Shown in pieces: positions 1 to 6,395 of a stretch of 37,054 nucleotides of DNA. The notes under the pieces are model-generated. The model was not told the DNA's origin, did not search any database, and saw nothing but the letters and a program-made list of their open reading frames with translations. The stretch lies in contig JACRML010000025.1 in the NCBI GenBank assembly GCA_016214995.1, positions 1 through 37,054 on the forward strand. The letters are read 5' to 3'. Source of the stretch: Deltaproteobacteria bacterium (GTDB lineage Bacteria > Desulfobacterota > GWC2-55-46 > UBA9637). The translations under genes and the position numbers were made by a program. How positions within the stretch are numbered: position 1 is the stretch's first letter; each line of letters begins with the position of its first letter.

Positions 1-812
1 ATCGCTGTTTTTATCAGCTCATCCGGTTTTATATTTATGCGGTATGCCTTTATATCCTCAGGCTCTCCAATCGGCAATTCGCTGTCCCTGTTCAAAATAG
101 AGTTTATCTTTGCCATAACAATATTCTTTTCAGCCTCAAGATATATAAGCTCATTGTTGATCATTGTAAGTTCAACCTGTGCCTTTATAACATCCTGCTG
201 CGAGGCTTGATTTGTTGAGTATCTTATTTCAGCAATCTTTGCCATTTGAGAAAGAATTTCCTTTATCTCCTGTGTTGCCCCTGTTATTTCAATAATATAA
301 CCATAATCAAAGTATGCCTCTTTGAGCATTGTAACAATCTCAACCTCTTTGCTCCTTGCCTCTTGAGAAACCATCAAAGCCTCTTTCATAGCCGCCTTCT
401 GTTTTAAAGACAGCTTGCCAGGAAAAGGCAGCATCTGGCTGAAGGTATATCTAGTCTGCATTGAGTCACCAAGATTAAATGGTTTATCCCCCGGTATATC
501 CTCTATCTCAACCTTTAGCTGCGGATCATCAAGAATACCTTCAATCTTTACTCTCGCCTCCTTTGCCTTTACCCTTTTTTGATATGCCTGAATTTCAGGG
601 TTGTTCTTTTTAGCCTCGTCAATGAGAGAGGAGAGGGTGGCGACTTCTGAAGCAGTGACGAGTGACCAGTGGCCAGTGGCCAGTATGAAGAAAATAAGAC
701 TAAAGGATAAATGGCGAAGGATGAAGAATATCCATTTCTTTTGTCTTTCTTCGTCTTTTGGCCTTCTATTTTCTGACCACTGACCACTGACCACTGACCA
801 CTGTAGTTTCAT
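1..812 (-). CDS. TolC-family outer membrane efflux protein (3' part outside window)
   Basis: Outer membrane factor that would form the exit duct of a tripartite efflux pump. The reading frame is open from the ATG at 812 to the left edge, about 270 codons; the usual family length is 400-470, so the C-terminal part lies outside. After an unusual N-terminus the mature region has the TolC pattern: LIDEAKKNNPEIQA, then DDPQLKVEIEDIPGD and long amphipathic helices. A hydrophobic stretch (about residues 30-45, LSFSLIFFILA) can act as a signal peptide. The ATG overlaps the stop of the upstream ytkA-like gene (TAATG), so translation is probably coupled and both follow the operator at 1263-1279. Codons 5-13 and about 43-49 are made from inverted TCAGTGG/CCACTGG phrases, so the N-terminus appears rebuilt by a repeat insertion. 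Family call is firm; the substrate is unknown, with metal or copper efflux suggested by neighbours. Confidence 0.85.
   Translation of the reverse strand, partial: MKLQWSVVSGQWSENRRPKDEERQKKWIFFILRHLSFSLIFFILATGHWSLVTASEVATLSSLIDEAKKNNPEIQAYQKRVKAKEARVKIEGILDDPQLKVEIEDIPGDKPFNLGDSMQTRYTFSQMLPFPGKLSLKQKAAMKEALMVSQEARSKEVEIVTMLKEAYFDYGYIIEITGATQEIKEILSQMAKIAEIRYSTNQASQQDVIKAQVELTMINNELIYLEAEKNIVMAKINSILNRDSELPIGEPEDIKAYRINIKPDELIKTA
660..803. repeat. Phrase-repeat hairpin inside the tolC signal region
   Basis: Tandem TGACCAC units (about 774-803) lie opposite AGTGACCAGTGGCCAGTGG-type units (660-683). The two ends form an inverted pair around about 90 AT-rich bases, like a small MITE or palindromic element. 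The tolC frame runs through all of it. Confidence 0.6.
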
Positions 813-1243
813 TACTTCACCTCATACACAAAATTGAACTTCACCTTCCCCTGATTGAATCCTTCAGGGGCAAGCTTCTTTTCCACCTCAACAGCAATGG
901 CAAAACTATAGCTGCCTTTCTTTGCTGTGTCCAGCCTATTCATAAAGGAAAATTCCTCTCCCATTTGCATTCCAAGAAGCTCTTTTTCCTGAACCTTGTT
1001 GTCAGGGCCTTTAACCTTCACAGCAACCTTTGCCTCTGTAATAGCCTTGCCGGTTTTAAAATCATACAACAGCAAGTCCACCATGTTTTGGGACGGAGTA
1101 ACCTTTAATACAGCCTTTATGCCGTCTGTTGTCTTGGCTTCGCCGGCACTCCTATGTTCCATCTGTGCAGAGGCTGTCTGCATCCAGAAAAACACAAGAA
1201 CAGCCGCCAATCCAAACACTGCGCTGATTCTTATCATTTTCAT
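812..1243 (-). CDS. YtkA-like exported protein
   Basis: Small exported protein of 143 aa. Residues 1-26 form a classic signal peptide (MKMIRIS, hydrophobic core, cleavage after ASA). The mature part is a single beta-rich domain (about residues 40-143) with the pattern LYDFKTGKAITEAKVAVKVKGP, typical of YtkA/FixH-like immunoglobulin-fold domains often found in copper or cation efflux operons. The start at 1243 is the only ATG before the signal sequence. It has its own operator upstream (1263-1279), separate from the M56 gene, and overlaps the tolC start. It likely serves the same efflux system in the periplasm. The exact function is not known. Confidence 0.7.
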   Translation of the reverse strand: MKMIRISAVFGLAAVLVFFWMQTASAQMEHRSAGEAKTTDGIKAVLKVTPSQNMVDLLLYDFKTGKAITEAKVAVKVKGPDNKVQEKELLGMQMGEEFSFMNRLDTAKKGSYSFAIAVEVEKKLAPEGFNQGKVKFNFVYEVK

Positions 1244-1262
1244 TTTTCACCCTTCCCTTCTT

Positions 1263-1279
1263 TTCTACATGCTGTAGAA
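1263..1279. promoter_or_regulatory. BlaI/CopY-type operator upstream of the ytkA-tolC unit
   Basis: Perfect inverted repeat TTCTACA-TGC-TGTAGAA, 20 bases upstream of the ytkA-like start. It has the same half sites (TTCTAC-N5-GTAGAA) as the operator before the repressor gene at 2712-2728, and resembles the TACA..TGTA core bound by BlaI/MecI/CopY repressors. It probably makes ytkA-tolC part of the same regulon. Confidence 0.75.
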
Positions 1280-1297
1280 TATATCACCAAAAAATTT

Positions 1298-2257
1298 TTA
1301 GTGGCTGTGCTTCTGAGAGGTCTCGCAATGGCTCTGGCAATCTTTTCCCAGTTTATTCATATGAACAGCACAGTGGCTTGTATCGCATTGCCCTATGGCT
1401 GGAAAAGATATAAATAACGGCATGGTGAGGGACATGGCCAAAAATCCTGATATAAGGATACTTACTATGCTTGTCTTTATCGCAGGAAGGTTGACCCTCT
1501 CCTCTGTCTCTTGAATAAGCCTTTTTATCCTTGCCTCTGTAGAGCCAAATCCATTGATTGATGCAGGTTGCAGTATGACATTACTTCTGGCTTCTGACTC
1601 CTGGCTCTCCTGCTTACTGCCTGCAGGGGCGGGCCTGATTTCGTTATTGAATCCGGCAATCTTCAAAAGTGCACCTGCAAGGCTTATCGGCTCTTTCATC
1701 TTAGCAACTACCGCATCATCTGCCGCAGCCTCAGCCTTGCTATGCATAAACTCTGCAAAAAATCTGCTTATGGGAATATATAGAAATGCGTCTCTTAAAA
1801 TTGATAAGATAAAAAGTTTGAGCGGGTCTTTACGATTTTTATGATGCAGTTCATGCAGATAAACTGCCTGAAATTCAGAACTATCAAGAGAATTGATAAG
1901 GCCTCTGGATATATAGATCTTTGGATTAAAAAAGCCGTGGGTAAATGCTGTTTTCAGCTTATCATCCCTGATAATCATGATATCGCCATAATCAGCCAGG
2001 GGAAGATTTTTAATCTGCCTCTGTGTTCGGATTAGCATAAAGGCCGCCTTTAAAAAAGCATACATAAAAGCAGCAGCCACTATACCAAAACCCAGCCACA
2101 GAAAAGATATTTTTACAATCAATAAATACTCAAGGCACTGAAGGAATAGACTCTGGCACCACTCTGCCACAGTTGCTGTAAATACAAGCATCTGAGGAAA
2201 GGCATACATAAGCCATGCAAAAGCCAATGCCACAATGATTGGTATAAATAAAATCAT
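1298..2257 (-). CDS. M56 (BlaR1/MecR1-like) membrane metallopeptidase with Cys/His-rich tail
   Basis: Predicted zinc-dependent membrane peptidase that may inactivate the neighbouring BlaI-type repressor on a signal. N-terminal membrane segments lie at about 2-20 and 52-77, followed by a cytoplasmic peptidase domain with the motif HELHH (135-139), then a last membrane segment near 263-290. Length is 319 aa, shorter than true BlaR1 because the penicillin-sensor domain is absent. Instead it ends in about 30 residues rich in Cys and His (CDTSHCAVH ... CQSHCE ... KHSH), which could bind a metal such as copper, a natural signal for an efflux regulon. Between peptidase and last segment sits KQESQESEARS, encoded by a CAGGAGTCAGAAG-type phrase repeat. 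The repressor gene ends 4 bases upstream, so the two form an operon. Confidence 0.8.
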   Translation of the reverse strand: MILFIPIIVALAFAWLMYAFPQMLVFTATVAEWCQSLFLQCLEYLLIVKISFLWLGFGIVAAAFMYAFLKAAFMLIRTQRQIKNLPLADYGDIMIIRDDKLKTAFTHGFFNPKIYISRGLINSLDSSEFQAVYLHELHHKNRKDPLKLFILSILRDAFLYIPISRFFAEFMHSKAEAAADDAVVAKMKEPISLAGALLKIAGFNNEIRPAPAGSKQESQESEARSNVILQPASINGFGSTEARIKRLIQETEERVNLPAIKTSIVSILISGFLAMSLTMPLFISFPAIGQCDTSHCAVHMNKLGKDCQSHCETSQKHSH

Positions 2258-2261
2258 TACA

Positions 2262-2699
2262 TTATCCTGCCTTCTGCCTTATTTCCTTCTTCTTTTTTTC
2301 TATAAGTTTGGAAAGCCTGTCCAATTCATGCGGGTCTGTATCCGCCAGAATATCCACCAATGATGCAACAGCAGAACTCGCAGATATATCCATAATACCC
2401 TTAATTACCTCTTGAGAAACCATGTCTGTAAACTCTGTCTTGGTAAAAACCGGTGTATAGACATATACACTTTCGCCTTTACTCTTTCTTACAATCCCTT
2501 TCTTGGCAAGCCTCTCAAGAACCGTAAGAACAGTTGTAATGGCAATATTCCTTGACTGCCTGACCTCTGAAAAAATCTCTTTGCCGGTAGCCTCTCTCCT
2601 GAGCCAGAGGACATCCATAACATTCTTCTCAAGGTCGCCAAGCGCCCGACCAAGCCCTGCTTTTCTCAGCCTAAAATTATTTGCCAATACCGTTAACAT
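2262..2699 (-). CDS. BlaI/MecI/CopY-family transcriptional repressor
   Basis: Dimeric winged-helix repressor of 145 aa. The DNA-binding region (about 20-90) shows the family pattern LGDLEKNVMDVLW ... TTVLTVLERLAKKGIV, and the C-terminal helices make the dimer and, in the family, carry the cleavage site for the M56 partner. Its own promoter carries an operator in the spacer (2706-2734), so it is autoregulated. The ATG at 2699 lies only 6 bases after the -10 box and has no Shine-Dalgarno sequence, so the transcript may be leaderless; in-frame TTG codons further in are alternatives. It is in an operon with the M56 gene. Confidence 0.85.
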   Translation of the reverse strand: MLTVLANNFRLRKAGLGRALGDLEKNVMDVLWLRREATGKEIFSEVRQSRNIAITTVLTVLERLAKKGIVRKSKGESVYVYTPVFTKTEFTDMVSQEVIKGIMDISASSAVASLVDILADTDPHELDRLSKLIEKKKKEIRQKAG

Positions 2700-2705
2700 A
2701 GTCCC

Positions 2706-2734
2706 AATATATTCTACTTAGCGTAGAATGTCAA
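2706..2734 (-). promoter_or_regulatory. Sigma-70 promoter with operator filling the spacer
   Basis: On the minus strand TTGACA (2729-2734) and TATATT (2706-2711) are separated by exactly 17 bases, and those 17 bases are the inverted repeat TTCTAC-GCTAA-GTAGAA (2712-2728). A bound repressor would block RNA polymerase directly. The start point predicted from the -10 box falls at or next to the repressor ATG. Confidence 0.85.
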
Positions 2735-3117
2735 GAAAAATTTTTTAGATTATGCCACCTTGATTCGCCGCACTGTTCTTTTTCGTTGTAATGATATTAA
2801 CCCCAAAAAATGCAGTTGCATTTTTTGACAAACGCAATCTTCGGCCAAATACTGTAGTTGCCGATTCATCGGCGATTTTAAAAACGCCCATAAATGGGCA
2901 ACTACTATACCTAAAACAGTATGCTCCGTTTTGTCCAGCCAGCTTTTCCTTGTCTTTGGCTCAAATCTTGCGTTTGCCCCGTTAGAAGTCTACGATTTAA
3001 AGTCAAATCATTGATTGGTTATTTCATTGCTTTTTGTAATTAAACTTCTAATGGAGTTTGCACCCGAAAAATAAAAACCAAATGCATTTTTCGGATTAAA
3101 AAAACAGAATGGATTTA
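2735..3117. repeat. Non-coding stretch with several hairpin repeats
   Basis: No convincing gene. It holds a near-perfect palindrome AAAAAATGCA-GT-TGCATTTTTT (2805-2826); an element with stem GTAGTTGCC (2854-2862) / GGCAACTAC (2897-2905) and inner hairpin GCCCA/TGGGC, whose core recurs at 4150-4194; an inverted pair TTAGAAGT (2982-2989) / ACTTCTAA (3044-3051); and a hairpin CCGAAAAAT/ATTTTTCGG (3064-3094) that sits just after the 3118-3651 gene and could terminate it. Confidence 0.55.
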
Positions 3118-3651
3118 TTAGAGACTTCGCCTATCTAAAAAGACTTTGCATCTTTCCTTATGTCCTTCTTTTGCCGACCAGCGTTTTATCTCTGCTATAT
3201 TCACTTTTTGGTCTTTTGCAACCATAAGGGCTTGTTCCAGCGCCTGAGGGTCGTTCCAGTGGTAATAGGCTGCAAGCCTGTCTTTTACAGTATCGGTAGA
3301 TGTGAGCAGGACAACCTTGCCGGATTTAGTCTTAAGTTTAGTAAGATTCTTAATGGGCTCATCTCCTATTGCCGCAGGCGGAGCAACAAATTCTATAAAA
3401 AAATGACAGTCCTTCCGGATAAAGTGCCGCGAAGTTTTCCTCTTGAAACCAAGGCCGGACATGGCAGCAGCAACTTCCTTGATTGCGGCATGGGTAATAA
3501 AATCAAGGTCGCTGGAAAGGTATTTGTTTTTCGTATAAATGGAGACGCATGCTCCGCCAACGAGAACCGCATCAATACCCTTTTCGTTAAGCTTTTCCGA
3601 GACAATCGCTGCCAGTTCGCGAATATCAATATGTCCCCAGTCAATTTTCAT
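3118..3651 (-). CDS. Nucleotidyltransferase-fold protein (possible toxin of a two-gene module)
   Basis: A 177-aa protein with the minimal nucleotidyltransferase signature VLVGGACVSIY (about 30-40) followed by SSDLDFIT, where the two Asp of DLD would bind metal. This is seen in AbiEii/MNT-type and DUF6036-like proteins. It overlaps the stop of the upstream winged-helix gene by 4 bases, so the two are coupled. Small DNA-binding protein plus nucleotidyltransferase is a common layout of toxin-antitoxin or phage-defence pairs, but many such pairs are uncharacterised. The enzyme family is fairly certain; a toxin role is inference. Confidence 0.65.
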   Translation of the reverse strand: MKIDWGHIDIRELAAIVSEKLNEKGIDAVLVGGACVSIYTKNKYLSSDLDFITHAAIKEVAAAMSGLGFKRKTSRHFIRKDCHFFIEFVAPPAAIGDEPIKNLTKLKTKSGKVVLLTSTDTVKDRLAAYYHWNDPQALEQALMVAKDQKVNIAEIKRWSAKEGHKERCKVFLDRRSL

Positions 3652-3977
3652 AATGGCTTGCCGGCTCTCCTGGGCCTTGTCCGTTTTCTGTAATAGGCTT
3701 CCTTCTCTTTTTCGGGGACAAACTCACATGCCTTGGCGAGAAATGCCTGTAATTCCTTCAAGAAAGGGTACCTCGGATTGAATGTATAAATCCGCACTTT
3801 ACCCATGAGACGGCTTGAAACAATCCCGCCGTTCTCCAGTCTTCTGAGTTGCTGCTGCATCCTGTTTACCGGTACATTGAATGTCTTTGCTATGCCGAGA
3901 GCATACCCTTCGCCGTATACAAAGAGGGTAAAAAGGATTTTTTCTATTGTGCTGTTGCCAAAAAGCGCTTCAAGCAT
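3648..3977 (-). CDS. Winged-helix DNA-binding protein (partner of the nucleotidyltransferase)
   Basis: A 109-aa protein with a winged-helix fold of the ArsR/MarR type: residues 1-75 contain IEKILFTLFVYGEGYALGIA, then a recognition-like helix VNRMQQQLRRLENGGIVSS and a beta wing KVRIYTFN. The C-terminus is basic (RKRTRPRRAGKPL). It lies directly upstream of, and overlaps by ATGA, the nucleotidyltransferase gene. It is probably the regulator or antitoxin of that pair. Upstream 'tttcaccatttaccataatttatggttttg' region has a dyad around CCATAAnTTATGG that could be its operator, though this was only judged by eye. Confidence 0.6.
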   Translation of the reverse strand: MLEALFGNSTIEKILFTLFVYGEGYALGIAKTFNVPVNRMQQQLRRLENGGIVSSRLMGKVRIYTFNPRYPFLKELQAFLAKACEFVPEKEKEAYYRKRTRPRRAGKPL

Positions 3978-4118
3978 ATTTCACCATTTACCATAATTTA
4001 TGGTTTTGTTACCAGCTTAAATGGTATGAGTTTCTTGCCGCAATGTCAATGCAAATATTGCAAGAATGCAATAATGGGGATTTTTGAATAAATAGCAACG
4101 ATCCTCAAAGCATCCCAG

Positions 4119-4278
4119 AATAGACATTGATTTTTGGGGAAACCGGCAGCTTGCCGATTCATCGCGCGTTTTTAAATACGCCCATAAATGGGCAGGCTAC
4201 AAAAATTGGGATAGACCTTTCGCTGATTATGAAATAGCTGGTTTGTAAAATAGCAAGGTTTTTAATCGCTATTTTACG
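4119..4278. repeat. Dispersed MITE-like element, copy 1
   Basis: The left flank GATTTTTGGGGAAACCGGCA (about 4129-4148) and the right hairpin GTAAAATAGC ... GCTATTTTAC (4245-4276) match the copy at 17900-18116. The interior differs: here it carries the TTGCCGATTCATCG / GCCCATAAATGGGCA core that is also at 2858-2900. Confidence 0.65.
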
Positions 4279-4466
4279 GAAAGCAATACATCGTAGGTGT
4301 CATACGGTAGAGGCGATCAACAGGAAGCTCTGGACAGGAAGCGGCGATTGCAAGGGGGAAAGATACCACCCAAAGATAAAGGCAATGATAGAAGAAATTT
4401 TAAATAAGGGCTTAAAACCCTTCTTGCTTTTTCAGTTGACTAGATGGGCAAGGCCTGTCAGGAATT

Positions 4467-4486
4467 TAATTGGGATGTGTTGTCCC
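4467..4486. repeat. 20-bp exact repeat, copy 1 (GGGACAAC motif)
   Basis: TAATTGGGATGTGTTGTCCC occurs here, just after the last peptide gene, and again at 5486-5505. A related GGGACAACTGTCCC motif lies at about 8706-8719 on the other side of the cassette. These resemble short REP-type motifs. Confidence 0.6.
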
Positions 4487-4516
4487 CATTTTAAATTAAA
4501 TTAAAGATCATAAAGA

Positions 4517-4723
4517 TCATTGACAGAAGCACCAAGTCCTGCATGTGCCGTCCGGCGAGCAATACCCACCGCAGTAACACTTAATTTCTATTGTGGGCAC
4601 TCTAATTACTCTGGCTTGCAGTTGAATTTGTGAAGTGCTAATGACACGACTTGTCTTCATGTAAGAGTAACTGCTTGTTCTGTTCAGAGAGCTTTCTGCA
4701 GTAAATGAAGGCATTTTATTCAT
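4517..4723 (-). CDS. Cassette peptide 5: small Cys-rich peptide with conserved leader
   Basis: A 68-aa peptide with the family N-terminus (MNKMPSFTAESSLNRTSS) and a short Cys-rich tail of 20 residues beginning CYCGGYC and ending WCFCQ, with six Cys. The middle is Ser/Thr/Ile-rich. It starts at 4723, 7 bases after GGAGG. It is the last gene of the cassette and 17 bases from peptide 4. The shared leader with divergent core suggests a precursor of a processed peptide. It has no signal peptide and no known domain that I recognise. Confidence 0.7.
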   Translation of the reverse strand: MNKMPSFTAESSLNRTSSYSYMKTSRVISTSQIQLQARVIRVPTIEIKCYCGGYCSPDGTCRTWCFCQ

Positions 4724-4740
4724 AGCATTTCCTCCTCATT

Positions 4741-5010
4741 TTAATCTTTTGCCTTTGAATTTGTTTTCTTGTCTTCGAAATCGCAAGATATGCTGCCATC
4801 CGGGTTGGTAGATAAGCCACCGCCGACTGCATCACACATTGCTTCAAAATACCATCTTATCCACCACGTCAAACACTTACCCCTGCAGGTTGCTCTCCTC
4901 TGCGGTAAAATACCCCCGCCTCCAGCCAGACTAGCGGAATGCCCAGCCGCCTGGTAACACTCGCTCGTCTTATAGATCGAAGCCTCTGCAGTAAATCCTG
5001 GTATCTTCAT
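4741..5010 (-). CDS. Cassette peptide 4: small Cys-containing peptide with conserved leader
   Basis: An 89-aa peptide beginning MKIPGFTAEASIYKTSECYQ. The ATG at 5010 is preferred over the GTG at 5019 because the ribosome site GGAGGTGA overlaps the GTG but sits 7 bases before the ATG. Downstream come a Gly run (AGGGGI), a Cys pair (TCRGKC), a Trp-rich segment (WWIRWYF) and a charged end rich in Asp/Lys. It is a member of the five-gene paralogous set of the cassette. Only the leader is clearly shared with the others; the core is unique, as expected for a diversifying precursor family. Confidence 0.7.
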   Translation of the reverse strand: MKIPGFTAEASIYKTSECYQAAGHSASLAGGGGILPQRRATCRGKCLTWWIRWYFEAMCDAVGGGLSTNPDGSISCDFEDKKTNSKAKD

Positions 5011-5105
5011 TTTTCTCACCTCCTTACTATTTTAAGTTTAAGTGTTTGCCTTACTATCTACCTATCCAACAACGCCAGCAATAATCACAACAAGTGCGCC
5101 ATACT

Positions 5106-5462
5106 TTAATCACAAGGGCAGGAGTCCAAGCAATCTTCTTTCTGCATGGGGTTCTTTAGCTTATTGCAGCGTGCCCGACATTGCCTGCACGCCACGTCAC
5201 CGATCCATGGAGGGACACCCCAGCCGCCTGGATCGTCACCGCCTCCAATACCGGGGCAATATGTGTACTCGCAGTTTGGACCCAAACAATAGCACTGCGG
5301 ACCGAATGGCGAATTTGGGTAAAGAGGAGATGGGACATTAATCTTAATTAGTTGCGTAACAACACCACTACATGCGATAGAGCCAGACCTGTAGACCCCT
5401 CGATAGCAAGTGCGCGACTTGGCATGAAATACCGCTTCTGCAGTGAATTCTGGCATATTCAT
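5106..5462 (-). CDS. Cassette peptide 3: Cys-rich peptide with conserved leader
   Basis: A 118-aa peptide starting MNMPEFTAEAVFHAKSR, with GGAGG 8 bases before the ATG. The C-terminal two thirds hold at least 13 Cys, including CYCLGPNCEYTYC, ACRQCRARC and the end DCLDSCPCD, separated by a Gly/Pro/Trp-rich stretch (GGGDDPGGWGVPPW). The VPPW and Gly-rich linker echoes peptide 1. No signal peptide is visible. It is either a modified-peptide precursor or a small metal- or disulfide-bonded protein; the family context favours a processed precursor. Confidence 0.7.
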   Translation of the reverse strand: MNMPEFTAEAVFHAKSRTCYRGVYRSGSIACSGVVTQLIKINVPSPLYPNSPFGPQCYCLGPNCEYTYCPGIGGGDDPGGWGVPPWIGDVACRQCRARCNKLKNPMQKEDCLDSCPCD

Positions 5463-5485
5463 TTTAGTTACCTCCTATCATCAGA

Positions 5486-5505
5486 TAATTGGGATGTGTT
5501 GTCCC
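5486..5505. repeat. 20-bp exact repeat, copy 2 (GGGACAAC motif)
   Basis: Identical to 4467-4486. It lies between peptide genes 2 and 3, just upstream of peptide 3. Confidence 0.6.
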
Positions 5506-5523
5506 TTTTTTACGCTCACATCC

Positions 5524-5565
5524 GGCGCAATGCGCTTCGCTTATTGACACCCTATTGGGTGCGCC
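5524..5565. repeat. Small inverted-repeat element between peptide genes
   Basis: GGCGCA (5524-5529) pairs with TGCGCC (5560-5565) around AATGCGCTTCGCTTATTG. This AAGCGAAGCGCATTG phrase is, from general knowledge, a widespread dispersed bacterial repeat. It may mark an insertion or an attenuating hairpin inside the operon. Confidence 0.45.
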
Positions 5566-5592
5566 TTACGCGGTAGTCAAACGACGAAGAGC

Positions 5593-5926
5593 CTACCAAC
5601 CGAACTTCGGCGTTTTCGGCGTGGGTGTGTACGCCTGCATACATTGATCATACGACTGTTGTCTTACGGGGCAACGAGCGTCTATGGGAGAGAGTCTGCA
5701 AATAGCGTTCTCATAATCCATTTGCGTCATGCAGGCAAATTTACACAATTCATAGTCCACGTCTATTCCCCCATCTACAGACCACCGATGCCCCGAATAA
5801 CTCCATCGAGCCGGATAAATTGAGTTAGCCTCCCCGAGGCAGCTTCGCAGAGAGAGAGCGTATGTAGGCAGCCGTTTTGCAGAACGATGCCTCTGCAGTA
5901 AATCCTGGCATATTCATATTGTTCAT
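5593..5926 (-). pseudogene. Cassette peptide 2: frameshifted paralogue of peptide 1
   Basis: The leader MNNMNMPGFTAEASFCKTAA starts at 5926 with AAAGGAGG upstream, but the frame stops after 32 codons (TAA near 5829). The C-terminal part continues in another frame to a TAG at 5593: DVDYELCKFAC ... RQQSYDQCMQ, closely parallel to peptide 1 (DPDYELCKMGC ... SQRSYDRCMQ). The break falls at a TC run (TCTCTCTCT, minus strand, about 5851-5860). Adding one TC unit restores a single frame of about 111 codons through AYIRSLSLRSC. So a two-base slippage event, programmed frameshift or sequencing error explains it. It lies within the duplicated block (5885-5983) shared with peptide 1. Confidence 0.8.
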
Positions 5927-5983
5927 CTCATACCTCCTTTCGTTGTTTAGTTTTAACGGTCATAATATGTCGACATCTTCGTG
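5885..5983. repeat. 99-bp direct repeat, copy 1 (duplication scar)
   Basis: Matches 6354-6452 at an offset of 469 bases with 97 of 99 identities by my count. It includes the first codons of peptide 2, its ribosome site, and a useless copy of the last ten codons plus stop of the PatG-like gene. It therefore proves tandem duplication of a unit containing the PatG-like 3' end and a peptide gene. Confidence 0.85.
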
Positions 5984-5999
5984 GGTCATTTACCACACC

Positions 6000-6395
6000 C
6001 TACCGCTTCTGTTTGTCGCAATTCTGCATGCATCTGTCATACGACCGTTGACTTTCGCGCAGGCATCTTGCTGGGTTGCGACTATCTGGGCACCAATCTT
6101 TATCCGTGTGATCCTTTGTAAGTTCGCAGCCCATTTTACACAGTTCGTAATCCGGATCCACCGTTCCCCCGCCTCCGCTTCCACCTCCACCACCTCCACC
6201 ACCTCCACCCCAAGGCGGTGGAACGACCCCCGGCCCCGCAAACAAACTTCGCATGAAGTCTTCCATTTCCGCTTTCCTCGTTTGCGGTGCGACCGCATCG
6301 CTCGGAGCAGGAGCAACAGAGAGAGTGTGATATTGCCCGGCAGCTGGATACAGCGATGCCTCTGCAGTAAATCCCGGCATATTCATATTGTTCAT
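6000..6395 (-). CDS. Cassette peptide 1: Gly-run, Cys-rich peptide with conserved leader
   Basis: A 131-aa peptide. The leader is MNNMNMPGFTAEASLYPAAG (1-20). It is followed by a charged helix-like part (EMEDFMRSLFAG), a PPPW motif and a poly-Gly linker of 10 G, S, 4 G (about 63-77). The Cys-rich tail has C-x3-C spacing: ELCKMGC, DWC, ARC, DRCMQNC. Two C-x3-C pairs flanking the tail suggest a small disulfide or metal fold. The start at 6395 follows AAAGGAGG and lies 27 bases after the PatG-like stop. It is the first precursor-like gene after the processing genes and the parent or sister of frameshifted peptide 2. Confidence 0.75.
   Translation of the reverse strand: MNNMNMPGFTAEASLYPAAGQYHTLSVAPAPSDAVAPQTRKAEMEDFMRSLFAGPGVVPPPWGGGGGGGGGGSGGGGTVDPDYELCKMGCELTKDHTDKDWCPDSRNPARCLRESQRSYDRCMQNCDKQKR

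Larger units (their letters stand above)
3978..4516. repeat. Repeat-bearing intergenic region with possible decayed ORF
   Basis: No intact gene. Bases 4119-4278 are a copy of a dispersed element also present at 17900-18116. A plus-strand frame from about 4262 to 4507 stays open for some 80 codons (contains RKLWTGSGDCKGERYHPK) but has no start codon with a ribosome site and runs into the 20-base repeat at 4467-4486. It may be a gene remnant; I do not recognise it. Confidence 0.4.

Noticed and set aside
4262-4507. Plus-strand open frame of about 80 codons with protein-like composition
   Set aside because: No start with ribosome site, it begins in one repeat and ends in another, and I cannot match it to a family; kept only as a possible remnant in the spacer entry.
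4517-6395. Peptide genes as ordinary secreted bacteriocins
   Set aside because: None has a signal peptide or a double-glycine leader, and there is no peptide ABC exporter nearby.
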